Source: Burkholderiaceae bacterium (lineage in GTDB: Bacteria > Pseudomonadota > Gammaproteobacteria > Burkholderiales > Burkholderiaceae_D). From it: DNA of 64,000 nucleotides. This document shows positions 17,644 to 26,220 of the stretch, one piece after another. The stretch covers positions 1 to 64,000 of the forward strand of contig JAOASL010000040.1 in assembly GCA_030158675.1 (NCBI GenBank), written 5' to 3'. A program made the position numbers and the translations under genes. Every line of letters begins with the position of its first letter. The first letter of the stretch is position 1. The notes beneath the pieces are model-generated. The model saw only the letters and a program-made list of their open reading frames with translations. It searched no databases and was not told where the DNA came from.

Positions 17644-19854
17644 ATGAACTCCCCCGATACCCGGACCCTGCCTCCCGGCCCGCTGGAAATCAGTCTGCTG
17701 CGCGTCACGTATCTGCGCGGCCCCAATATGTGGACGTACACGCCCGTGATCGAGGCCTGGCTGGATCTGGGTGTGCTGGAAGCGTGGCCGAGCAACCTGC
17801 AGCCCGGCTTCGTCGACCGCCTGCTGTCGGTGCTGCCGCAAGTGGCCGCGCACCATTGCAGCCCGGGCGTACCGCATGGCTTCGAGCAGCGCCTGCGCGA
17901 AGGCACCTGGATGGGCCATGTGCTCGAGCACGTGATTATCGAGCTGCTCGAAATGTCCGGCCTCGAAGCCGGCTTCGGCCAGACCCGGGAAACCACCCAG
18001 TCCGGCACTTACCGGATGGTGTTTCGCGTGCCGGACGAGACGGTCGGCCGCACCGCGCTGGTGTCCGGTCTGGCGCTGCTGCATGCGGTGATCAACCGGC
18101 AGCCGTTCGAGGTCGAACCAGAACTCGCGAAGATCCGCAAAGCGATCGACGAGTACTACCTCGGGCCGTCGACCGCGCACATCGTCGCCAGTGCGAAAAA
18201 GCGCAAAATTCCGCATATCCGCCTGAATCAGGGCAACCTGGTGCAGCTTGGCTACGGCGCGCTGCAGAACCGCATCTGGACCGCCGAGACCGATCTGACC
18301 AGCGCGATCGCCGAAGGCATCGCCGGCAACAAGGACCTGACCAAATCGCTGCTGCGCTCGTGCGGCGTGCCGGTGCCCTACGGCGAGGTGGTGAACAGCG
18401 TCGACGAGGCCGTGGCCGCGGCCGACGACATCGGACTGCCGGTGGTAATCAAGCCGCGTGACGGCAACCGCGGACGCGGCGTGATGCTGAACCTGCGCTC
18501 GCTGGACGAAGTGCGGGCGGCCTACCCGGTCGCCCGCGCGGAAGATCCGGACGTGATCGTCGAGGAGTTCATCGAAGGCGACGAGCACCGCGTGCTGGTG
18601 GTCGGCGGCAAGGTGGTCGCCGTCGCGCGCGGCGAAAGCGCGTGGGTGACGGCAGACGGCACATCGACCATCGTGCAGCTGGTCGACGCGCAGCTGAACT
18701 GCGACCCGCGCCGCGGCAATGCAGACATTCATCCGCTCGAGACCCTGCAGCCGCGCACCAACCGCGTGATCCTCGCCAACCTGCAGCGGCAGCAGCTGAC
18801 GCCCGACTCGGTGCCCGAAGCCGGCCATCGGGTGCTGATCATCGCCAATGGCAATCATGCGATCGAATGCACCGACACGATCCACCCGGAAGTGGCGCAC
18901 CTGTGCACACTGGCGGCGCGCGTGGTCGGCCTCGACATTGCCGGCATCGACCTGGTGTGCAAGGACGTCTCGCAGCCGCTGGAAGCGCGCGGCGGCGCCG
19001 TGGTCGAAGTGAACGCAGGGCCGAGCCTGCTGATGCACCTGAAGCCGGCTGAAGGCAAGCCGCAACCGGTGGGCGACGCGATCGTCAGCCACCTGTTCCC
19101 CGAAGGCCAGCGCGGCCGCATTCCCATCGTCGGCGTGTCCGGCAGCGAAGGCACCACGCAGATCGCGCGGCTGGTGGCGTGGCTGATGCAGCTGTCCGGC
19201 GTACGTGTTGGCGTTGCTTGTGGCGACGGTCTGTTCGTCGGCACGCGCCAGCTTGAGGCAGGCGACTGCGCCCACTGGGAACCGGGCCAGCGCTTGCTGA
19301 TCAATCGCAACGTCGAAGCCGCCGTGTTCGAGAACGGCCCGATGTCGCTGCTCACCGAGGGCCTCGCCTATGACCGCTGCTGGGTCGGCATCGTCACCGA
19401 CAGCAAGCCGGTGCCCGGCCTGGATGAACAGCTGATGACCGAGCCTGAGCATCGCTTCAAGATCCTGCGCACGCAAGTCGACGTCGTGGTCGAGACCGGC
19501 GCAGCGGTGCTGCATGCGACCGACGATACCGTGCTGGATATGGCACGACTGTGCGACGGCGATGTGCTGCTGTACGCCGCCGACGGCCGCCATCCCGCGC
19601 TGATCGCGCACCGCGAAGCCGGCGGCCGTGCGCTGTACATCGATAGCGGCCAGCTGGTGCGAGCGCACGACGGCCGGGAGATCGACCGCCTCCACCTGGA
19701 ACGCGACCTGAGCGATGCGGCCGCCGCGCTGCCGGTCGAGGTGCTGCTGGCTTCGGTCGGCGCCGCCTGGGCGCTCGGGCTCGATACGCAACTCATCCGC
19801 ACCGCCCTGGACACTTACGGTACCGCACAGGCGCGCACCATCGTGATCGCCTGA
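17644..19854 (+). CDS. Cyanophycin synthetase-like protein with degenerate Mur-ligase domain (CphA')
   Basis: 736 residues. The N domain (1-200) and ATP-grasp G domain (about 210-490; VVIKPRDGNRGRG, IEGDEHRVLVV, VVEVNAGPS) look intact. The Mur-ligase-like M domain is altered: the P-loop reads GSEGTT at 500-505, without the lysine of GxxGKT, and the protein stops about 135 residues earlier than its neighbour, so the last Mur lobe is missing. In CphA1 the G domain adds aspartate and the M domain adds arginine; a loss of M activity is inferred, as in the shortened cyanobacterial CphA2. The start at 17644 is chosen because the family alignment begins there (LRVTYLRGPNMW). cphA follows 25 bases later. 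Confidence 0.88.
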   Translation: MNSPDTRTLPPGPLEISLLRVTYLRGPNMWTYTPVIEAWLDLGVLEAWPSNLQPGFVDRLLSVLPQVAAHHCSPGVPHGFEQRLREGTWMGHVLEHVIIELLEMSGLEAGFGQTRETTQSGTYRMVFRVPDETVGRTALVSGLALLHAVINRQPFEVEPELAKIRKAIDEYYLGPSTAHIVASAKKRKIPHIRLNQGNLVQLGYGALQNRIWTAETDLTSAIAEGIAGNKDLTKSLLRSCGVPVPYGEVVNSVDEAVAAADDIGLPVVIKPRDGNRGRGVMLNLRSLDEVRAAYPVARAEDPDVIVEEFIEGDEHRVLVVGGKVVAVARGESAWVTADGTSTIVQLVDAQLNCDPRRGNADIHPLETLQPRTNRVILANLQRQQLTPDSVPEAGHRVLIIANGNHAIECTDTIHPEVAHLCTLAARVVGLDIAGIDLVCKDVSQPLEARGGAVVEVNAGPSLLMHLKPAEGKPQPVGDAIVSHLFPEGQRGRIPIVGVSGSEGTTQIARLVAWLMQLSGVRVGVACGDGLFVGTRQLEAGDCAHWEPGQRLLINRNVEAAVFENGPMSLLTEGLAYDRCWVGIVTDSKPVPGLDEQLMTEPEHRFKILRTQVDVVVETGAAVLHATDDTVLDMARLCDGDVLLYAADGRHPALIAHREAGGRALYIDSGQLVRAHDGREIDRLHLERDLSDAAAALPVEVLLASVGAAWALGLDTQLIRTALDTYGTAQARTIVIA

Positions 19855-19879
19855 CGACGCCAATCGACGACTAGACAAC

Positions 19880-22495
19880 ATGGAACTGAAACAAACCCGG
19901 ATCCTGCGCGGGCCCAATCTGTGGAGCCGCTACACCGCGATCGAGATGGAGCTGCTGTGCACGCCCGCCGAATGCGAGATCGACCGCCTGCCCGGCTTTG
20001 AGGAGCGGCTGCGCGCGCTCTGCCCCGGCGTCGGGGAACTGCGCGGCCCGGCCTTCCAGGGTCCGCTGACGCTGGCGCATGTGCTGGAGGCCGTGATGCT
20101 GGCGCTACAGGTGAAGGCAGGCTGCCCGCTGTCCTTCTCGCTGACGAATACGACGCCGGTACCGAACCTGTACCAAGTGGTGGTCGAGTACAGCGAGGAA
20201 GAGGTCGGACGCCGCGCGCTCACCTTCGCGCTGCGGCTGGCCCAGCGTGCGTTCGACCAGCACAGCGGCGTGCCGCCGGCGGCCACCTCCGCCCCTGACC
20301 TGGCCGAGATGCTGGCCGAGCTGCGCGAGCTCGACGAAGACCTGCGCCTCGGCCCGAGCACCGGCTCGATCGTGAATGCGGCGGTCGCACGCGGCATTCC
20401 GTTTCGGCGCCTGACCAGCGGCAGCCTGGTGCAGCTCGGCTGGGGTTGCCGCCAGCGCCGCATCCAGGCCGCCGAGGTCGACTCCACCAGCGCGGTGGCC
20501 GAGACGATCGCGCAGGACAAAAACCTGTCCAAGCATCTGCTGCATGCGGCCGGCGTGCCGGTGCCGCTGGGCGCGCCGGTGAACAGTGCTGACGAGGCAT
20601 GGCAGGTGGCCGCACGGATCGGCCTGCCGGTGGTCTGCAAGCCGCAGAACGGCAGCCAGGGCAAGGGCGTGACGGTGAACATCCTGACCCGTGAACAGCT
20701 CGACAAGGCCTTTGACGCAGCGGCGACGGCGGCGCGCGGCAAGGGCCCGGTGCTGGTCGAGAAATTTTTCCCCGGCAGCGACTACCGGCTGCTGGTCGTC
20801 GGCAACCGTTTGGTGGCGGCCGCGCGGCGCGATCCGCCGCAAGTGATCGGCGACGGCGCGCGCACGGTGCGTGAGCTGGTTAATGTGGTGAATGCCGATA
20901 CGCGCCGTGGCGACGGTCATGCGACGCCGCTGACGAAGATCAGCTTCGACGAGATTGCGATGGCCTGTCTGGCGGACCAGTCGCTGACGCCGGATTCGGT
21001 GCCGGAACAGGGTCGCCGCATCATCTTGCGCAACAACGCCAACCTGTCGACGGGTGGCAGCGCGACCGACGTCACCGACGACGTGCATCCGGAAGTCGCC
21101 GCGCGCGCCATTGATGCGGCAGCGATGGTCGGTCTGCATGTGTGTGGCGTCGACGTGGTGTGCGAGAGCATCACGCGGCCGCTGGAAGAACAGAACGGCG
21201 GCGTGGTGGAAGTGAACGCCGCCCCCGGTCTGCGCATGCACCTGAATCCATCTTATGGCAAAGGTCGCAACATTGGCGAGGCGGTGATGCAGCTGATGTT
21301 CGGGGCCGGCGAGGATGCGCGCATTCCGCTGGTCGCCGTCACCGGTGTGAACGGCAAGACCACCACCACGCGACTGATTGCGCATGTGCTGGCGCGCAAA
21401 GGACTGTGCGTGGGCATGACTAATACCGATGGCGTCTACGTCGGCGGACGCCAGACCGACAGCGGTGACTGCAGCGGACCGAAGAGCGCGCGCAACGTGC
21501 TGGCGCACCCGCATGTGCAGGCGGCGGTGCTGGAGACCGCGCGCGGCGGCATGCTGCGCGAAGGCCTGGGCTTCGATAAATGCTCGGTGGCGGTCGTCAC
21601 CAATATCGGCGAGGGCGATCACCTCGGCATGAACCATATTCATACGCCGGCCGACGTGGCGCGGCTCAAGCAGATGATCGTGCAGAACGTCGCGACTCCC
21701 GGCTACGCGGTGCTGAACGCTGCGGATCCGCTGGTGGCCGCAATGGCTGCGCACTGCCCGGGCAAGGTGATCTTCTTCGCGCGCAATCCGTCGCATCCGG
21801 TGCTGGTCACGCACCGCGCACGCGGGCATCGCGTGGTGTTCGTCGAAGCCGGCGAGATCGTCGTCGCCGAAGGCGCGCAAGTGCACAGAACGCCGTTGGC
21901 GGACGTGCCGCTAACGCAGGGCGGACTGCTCGGCTTCCAGGTCGAGAATGCGCTGGCCGCGGCCGGCGCCTGCTGGGCGCTGGACCTGCCCTGGCAGGAA
22001 ATCGTCGATGGCCTGCAGACCTTCAACAACGATGCCAGCGGCGCGCCGGCACGCTTTAACCTGATGCACTATCGCGATGCCACCGTGGTCGCCGACTATG
22101 GACATAACCCGCATGCGATGCGCGCGCTGGTGGCGGCATTCGATGCACTGCCGGCCCGCGAGGGCGCGCGCCGTACCGTGGTCGTCAGCGGCGCCGGCGA
22201 CCGCCGCGATGAAGACCTGCGCGAATTGACGCGGGTGCTCGGCGGCGGATTCGACAACGTGATCCTGTACGAGGACGCCTGCCAGCGCGGCCGCGCCGAC
22301 GGTGAGGTGCTGGGGCTGCTGCAACAAGGACTGCAGGGCGCCAGCCGCGCCAGCCACATCGAAGAAATCCATGGTGAATTCGTCGCGATCGACCGTGCGC
22401 TGGCGATGCTGAAGCCGGGCGACCAGTGCCTGGTGCTGGTCGATCAGGTGCAAGAAGCGCTGGCCCACCTGGCCGGGCGGGTCAGGCAGGGATGA
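19880..22495 (+). CDS. cphA: Cyanophycin synthetase
   Basis: 871 residues, the usual CphA1 length. It polymerises multi-L-arginyl-poly-L-aspartate with ATP. The N domain begins LRGPNLWSRYTAIE; the ATP-grasp domain has VVCKPQNGSQGKG, VEKFFPGSDYRLLVV and VVEVNAAPGLRMHL; the Mur-ligase domain has an intact P-loop GVNGKTTT (489-496), LETARGGMLREGL and the C-terminal VVADYGHNPHAM. It is co-transcribed with the degenerate paralogue. No cyanophycinase or isoaspartyl dipeptidase gene is visible nearby. Confidence 0.95.
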   Translation: MELKQTRILRGPNLWSRYTAIEMELLCTPAECEIDRLPGFEERLRALCPGVGELRGPAFQGPLTLAHVLEAVMLALQVKAGCPLSFSLTNTTPVPNLYQVVVEYSEEEVGRRALTFALRLAQRAFDQHSGVPPAATSAPDLAEMLAELRELDEDLRLGPSTGSIVNAAVARGIPFRRLTSGSLVQLGWGCRQRRIQAAEVDSTSAVAETIAQDKNLSKHLLHAAGVPVPLGAPVNSADEAWQVAARIGLPVVCKPQNGSQGKGVTVNILTREQLDKAFDAAATAARGKGPVLVEKFFPGSDYRLLVVGNRLVAAARRDPPQVIGDGARTVRELVNVVNADTRRGDGHATPLTKISFDEIAMACLADQSLTPDSVPEQGRRIILRNNANLSTGGSATDVTDDVHPEVAARAIDAAAMVGLHVCGVDVVCESITRPLEEQNGGVVEVNAAPGLRMHLNPSYGKGRNIGEAVMQLMFGAGEDARIPLVAVTGVNGKTTTTRLIAHVLARKGLCVGMTNTDGVYVGGRQTDSGDCSGPKSARNVLAHPHVQAAVLETARGGMLREGLGFDKCSVAVVTNIGEGDHLGMNHIHTPADVARLKQMIVQNVATPGYAVLNAADPLVAAMAAHCPGKVIFFARNPSHPVLVTHRARGHRVVFVEAGEIVVAEGAQVHRTPLADVPLTQGGLLGFQVENALAAAGACWALDLPWQEIVDGLQTFNNDASGAPARFNLMHYRDATVVADYGHNPHAMRALVAAFDALPAREGARRTVVVSGAGDRRDEDLRELTRVLGGGFDNVILYEDACQRGRADGEVLGLLQQGLQGASRASHIEEIHGEFVAIDRALAMLKPGDQCLVLVDQVQEALAHLAGRVRQG

Positions 22496-22524
22496 TCACC
22501 GTCGCCTGGAACGCGGTTTACTAT

Positions 22525-22579
22525 CTCTGACAAAACGTCGCTGGCCAGGCGCACCGTCGCCAGCAGTGTTTTGTCAGAG
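22525..22579. terminator. Long hairpin between cphA and the opposing gene; copy of a dispersed repeat
   Basis: Outer arms CTCTGACAAAAC (22525-22536) and GTTTTGTCAGAG (22568-22579) are perfectly complementary, and inner arms GCTGGC / GCCAGC extend the stem. It lies between two converging genes, where a bidirectional terminator is expected. Bases 22530-22560 recur with 28 of 31 matches at 47058-47088, so the element is also a dispersed repeat. Confidence 0.65.
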
Positions 22580-22583
22580 GCGC

Positions 22584-23219
22584 TTATGCAGCGGGCAGCG
22601 CGAGCTGCCAGCCGGTGCGCTGCCGGAGCGCGTCGATGTCCTCCGGGGTGTCAAGGTCGACGATGAAATGTTCATTGGCCGTCCGATGGCGGTGCACCCG
22701 CTGCGGATGGTCATCGATGAACTTGCGCAGGGCCAGCCGGCCCGAGGCCAGCATCGAACGGATCAGCGCCCCGGAAAACGCGACCGGATTGCCGCGCTCG
22801 CCATGGACTTCCGGGTAGACGACGTCGGTGCCGTCGGGTCGCTGTGCGAAGGCCTCTACCAGTTCGCGCAATTCGGCGCTGCCGACCAGCGGCTGATCGG
22901 CAAGCGCGACGATCAGCAGATCGACGTCGCCTCCCAGTGCCTCGACCCCGAGCCGAACCGACGAGGGCTGACCGGCGTCAGGATCGGGATTGCGGACCAG
23001 CGTGACCGGAAAGCTGGCAGCCAGCGGTTCGACCCGGTCGTGATAATGACCGCTGACGACCACGATGTGGTCGATGTCGGCTGCGGCCATGGCAGCAAGG
23101 TGGCGTTCGAGCAGCGTCGTGCCGGCGATGGTCAGCAGGCACTTGGGCACGCCCCCCATGCGTGAGCCCTGCCCTGCGGCGAGCAGCACCACGCCGCACG
23201 TTAATCTGTCTGGCTTCAT
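22584..23219 (-). CDS. MobA-like NTP transferase (molybdenum-cofactor nucleotidyltransferase type)
   Basis: 211 residues with the nucleotidyltransferase motif LLAAGQGSRMGGVPK, then LADQPL and GERGNPVAFSGAL, typical of the MocA/MobA-like group that attaches CMP or GMP to molybdopterin. The start at 23219 is preceded by GGAAAACAG. No xanthine dehydrogenase or other Mo-cofactor gene is adjacent, so its substrate stays open. It converges on cphA. Confidence 0.82.
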   Translation of the reverse strand: MKPDRLTCGVVLLAAGQGSRMGGVPKCLLTIAGTTLLERHLAAMAAADIDHIVVVSGHYHDRVEPLAASFPVTLVRNPDPDAGQPSSVRLGVEALGGDVDLLIVALADQPLVGSAELRELVEAFAQRPDGTDVVYPEVHGERGNPVAFSGALIRSMLASGRLALRKFIDDHPQRVHRHRTANEHFIVDLDTPEDIDALRQRTGWQLALPAA

Positions 23220-23502
23220 CTGTTTTCCTGTTTTGGCGGCGAACACATGCCGCAATGCGGATGTCGACCCGCGATTCTGCGTCAATTCGCTCCGCCCGTG
23301 AGTCTCCGGCAGTCGGATCGCGGTCGGACCGTCGTCCATTGTTCATCAAAGCGAGCTCGCCACCGGCGCCATGCACATGCCTTTCTGAAATGCTTCTGTT
23401 TTCCTGACATAATTTCACTATAAACCTGACGAAAAGCTGACGACCGCTGGTTACACTTCGGACTTCGTTTTTCTCCAGGCAAAAACCCAACAAAGGAAAA
23501 GC

Positions 23503-25002
23503 ATGCCTCTCCAAAGGATTCGACAAGAATGCCCGGGACAAGGGACCGATCGAACCCATCACGCGCTGCGCCAGATCACTCTCGTCATCCTGCTGTCGGC
23601 CCTGGGACCGCTGGCGCCGGCAGTTCATGCACAGACAGCGCAGGCCGCCAAAACCAAGTCGGCGGCCCGGGGCAGCGCACCCGCCAAAGCAGTGCTGGCG
23701 AAGCCGGCGCAAAACCGGGCACCGGCTGCGGCAGCAGCCACCGAACCGACTACAGCAGCTCCGGCTGCCACGGTGCCACCGGCATCCGCGCCCGTCGTCT
23801 TGCTGCCGTCGCAACCGGCCGGACCGGAGCCGGTCACGATCAGCATCGATGGCCTGGTCGATACCGTCTTGCAGCACAATCCCTCACTGGAGGCCGCGCG
23901 CAGGACGATCGATGTCGCCAGCGCCGCCGTGATCAGCGCCGGCGCCTATCCGAATCCGCGGCTTGAGCTGAGCGGAGGCCGCAATGCGACTCCGACGCCG
24001 ACCTCAGCCGCCGGCAATGTGAGCGGCCTTGGCGTCTCGCAGACCATAGAGAACCCGGTGCTGCGCAGCGCGCGCGTCAACACGGCGCTGTACGCCGAAC
24101 AGGCATCGGTCCAGTCGCTGGCGCAGACGCGCAATGCGCTGGTCGGCGAGGTGCGGCTGCGCGCCTATGAATACCTGCTGCGGCGCGAAGAGGCCGGGGC
24201 CGCCGCCGAGGCGCTGAAGTTACTTGAGCAGACACGCGAGCGCATCCAGGTCCGCGTGACCACCGGCGAGACCGGCAAGCTCGACCTGATCCGCGCCGAT
24301 GCCGAGATCGTCAATGCGCGCCAGCGTGAAGCGACCGCACGTCTGCAGATCGCTCAGGCGTCGATTGTGCTGAACCGGCTGGCCGCCGGCAAGCTGCCGG
24401 CCAACTGGCAGCTCGACGCGGTGCTGGCCGAGGAGCACGAATTGCCGTCACTGGAGAAGCTGAAACAACTGGCTGTGCGCCAGAACCCCGAGGTGCGCGT
24501 GCTGGAGGCAGAGCTGCAGCGCAATCAGTCGCGTTTCAACGAGGCGCGCGCCAGCCTGCTGCCGGGCGTCGACCTGCGGCTGTCGCAGCTGCGTGAGCCC
24601 GATGTGCGGCAGGACATTGTCGGTGTATCGATCCAGATTCCGCTGTTTGACCAGCGGCGCGGTCCGCGCGCCGAGGCCATTGCCGAGCGCGAACGCACCC
24701 AGGTGCGGCTTGAAGGCCGCCGCGCCGACCTGATCCAGCAGCTCGAGCTGGCCTGGCGCTCGGTCGAGATCGCGCGCGTACGCGTCGAGGCCCTGTCGGA
24801 AGGTGCGGTGCGCTCGTCCGAAGCGGCATTGCGCGTGGCCGAAGCAGCCTATCGCTTCGGCGAGCGCGGCATCCTCGAAGTGCTCGATGCGCAGCGCGTG
24901 CTGCGCGCGGTGCGTCAGGATCTGCTGCTGGCACGCTTCCAGCTGCAGGCCTCGCTGATCGAGCTTGACACGCTGTCCGGCCGCTACGCCAGCGACAAGT
25001 GA
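23503..25002 (+). CDS. Outer-membrane efflux channel (TolC/CzcC family)
   Basis: 499 residues. A signal peptide covers about residues 24-43 after a charged N-terminus. An Ala/Pro/Thr-rich linker runs to about 110, then two outer-membrane efflux protein (OEP) repeats follow (IDGLVDTVLQHNPSLEAARR; LKQLAVRQNPEVRVLEAELQ). It forms the outer-membrane part of the RND pump encoded by the next two genes. AAAGGAAAA precedes the ATG. The N-terminal extension before the hydrophobic core is longer than usual. Confidence 0.9.
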   Translation: MPLQRIRQECPGQGTDRTHHALRQITLVILLSALGPLAPAVHAQTAQAAKTKSAARGSAPAKAVLAKPAQNRAPAAAAATEPTTAAPAATVPPASAPVVLLPSQPAGPEPVTISIDGLVDTVLQHNPSLEAARRTIDVASAAVISAGAYPNPRLELSGGRNATPTPTSAAGNVSGLGVSQTIENPVLRSARVNTALYAEQASVQSLAQTRNALVGEVRLRAYEYLLRREEAGAAAEALKLLEQTRERIQVRVTTGETGKLDLIRADAEIVNARQREATARLQIAQASIVLNRLAAGKLPANWQLDAVLAEEHELPSLEKLKQLAVRQNPEVRVLEAELQRNQSRFNEARASLLPGVDLRLSQLREPDVRQDIVGVSIQIPLFDQRRGPRAEAIAERERTQVRLEGRRADLIQQLELAWRSVEIARVRVEALSEGAVRSSEAALRVAEAAYRFGERGILEVLDAQRVLRAVRQDLLLARFQLQASLIELDTLSGRYASDK

Positions 25003-25049
25003 TGCTCCCCACGAACCGAATCCTCACGACCCGAGAAAACGATAACAAC

Positions 25050-26216
25050 ATGACAGCCCAACCGACTCCCCTGCTGCTCGCCATCGTGCTGGCCGCGCTG
25101 TTTGCGACCGGCTGCGGCAAGCAATCTGCCACGCCGGAAAAGAAGCCGGCGCAGGCTGCCGCCAGGGTACAAGACCCGATGGAAGTGGTGCTGACGCCCG
25201 AAATGGCGAAGCAATTCCGTGTCGAGAAAGCCGCGATTGCCGACATCGCGATCACGCAGCGCGTGGCCGGCCGGATCGAGGCGAACGAACGGCTGACGAC
25301 GCGCATCGGCGCATCCGTCACCGGGCGGGTGGTGAATGTGCTGGCCGAGGTCGGCGATCGCGTCAAGGCCGGTCAGGTACTGGCAATGCTGGCCAGCCCC
25401 GAACTGACCAATGCGCAGCTGGCTTACCTGCGCGCGCTGTCAGCCACCAAGCTGGCCGAGCGTACGGTCGAACGCGCGCAGGCGCTGGTGGCGGCCGATG
25501 TGATCGGCTCGGCCGAACTGCAGCGGCGCGAAGTCGAGCTGTCGGTGGCGCGCGCCGAGTTGCGCGCAGCGAGCGACCAGCTGCGGCTGATCGGCCTGTC
25601 AGGCGCTGCGATCGAGCGGCTGCGCGACTCCGGTGCGATCGCGCCGGAAGTGCCGATCACGTCGACACGCACCGGCATTGTGATCGAACGCAAGGTCAGC
25701 CAGGGACAAGTCGCGCAGCCCGGCGACCCGCTGTTCACGGTGGCCGACCTGTCGAATGTCTGGGTCGTAGGCGCCTTGCCCGAACAGGACGCCAATTCAG
25801 TCAAGCTGAATCAGCGCGTCGAGGTCGAGGTGTCCGCGCTCGGTCAGGAAACGCTGACCGGCCGCATCGTGTATGTCAGCGACACGGTCCAGCCGGACAC
25901 GCGCACGGTATCGATCCGCACTGAAGTGCAGAACCCGAAATACGAACTCAAGCCGCAGATGCTGGCGTCGCTGAAGCTCAACGGCATGTATTCCAAGCAG
26001 CTGGCGGTGCCGGCCGCTGCAGTGGTGCGTGAGAACGACAAGGACTACGTGTTCGTGCATCTCGGCGAGCAGCGCTTCCGCCTGACCGAAGTCACGCTCG
26101 ACGCCGCCGCCGGCGAGCTGCGCCCGGTGCGCAAGGGACTCGACGAGGGCACGCCGATCGTGGTCGACGGCAGCTTCCACCTGAACAGCCAGCGCAAGCG
26201 CGCCGAGCTGGAGTAA
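25050..26216 (+). CDS. RND efflux periplasmic adaptor lipoprotein (CusB/CzcB family)
   Basis: 388 residues. The lipobox LFATGC marks a lipoprotein, which also fixes the start at 25050. Membrane-fusion motifs follow: a barrel-sandwich part (GASVTGRVVNVLAEVGDRVKAG), an alpha-hairpin (about 125-190) and the second sandwich half (VISTR-like segment with GIVIERKVSQGQVAQPGD). It links the inner-membrane pump and the outer-membrane channel. The gene is 47 bases after the channel and 4 bases before the pump. Confidence 0.9.
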   Translation: MTAQPTPLLLAIVLAALFATGCGKQSATPEKKPAQAAARVQDPMEVVLTPEMAKQFRVEKAAIADIAITQRVAGRIEANERLTTRIGASVTGRVVNVLAEVGDRVKAGQVLAMLASPELTNAQLAYLRALSATKLAERTVERAQALVAADVIGSAELQRREVELSVARAELRAASDQLRLIGLSGAAIERLRDSGAIAPEVPITSTRTGIVIERKVSQGQVAQPGDPLFTVADLSNVWVVGALPEQDANSVKLNQRVEVEVSALGQETLTGRIVYVSDTVQPDTRTVSIRTEVQNPKYELKPQMLASLKLNGMYSKQLAVPAAAVVRENDKDYVFVHLGEQRFRLTEVTLDAAAGELRPVRKGLDEGTPIVVDGSFHLNSQRKRAELE

Positions 26217-26220
26217 CCCG

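Noticed and set aside
17632..19917. 761-codon open frame opposite the first cyanophycin synthetase
   Set aside because: Shadow of a certain gene; the translation has no recognisable motif and no ribosome site.
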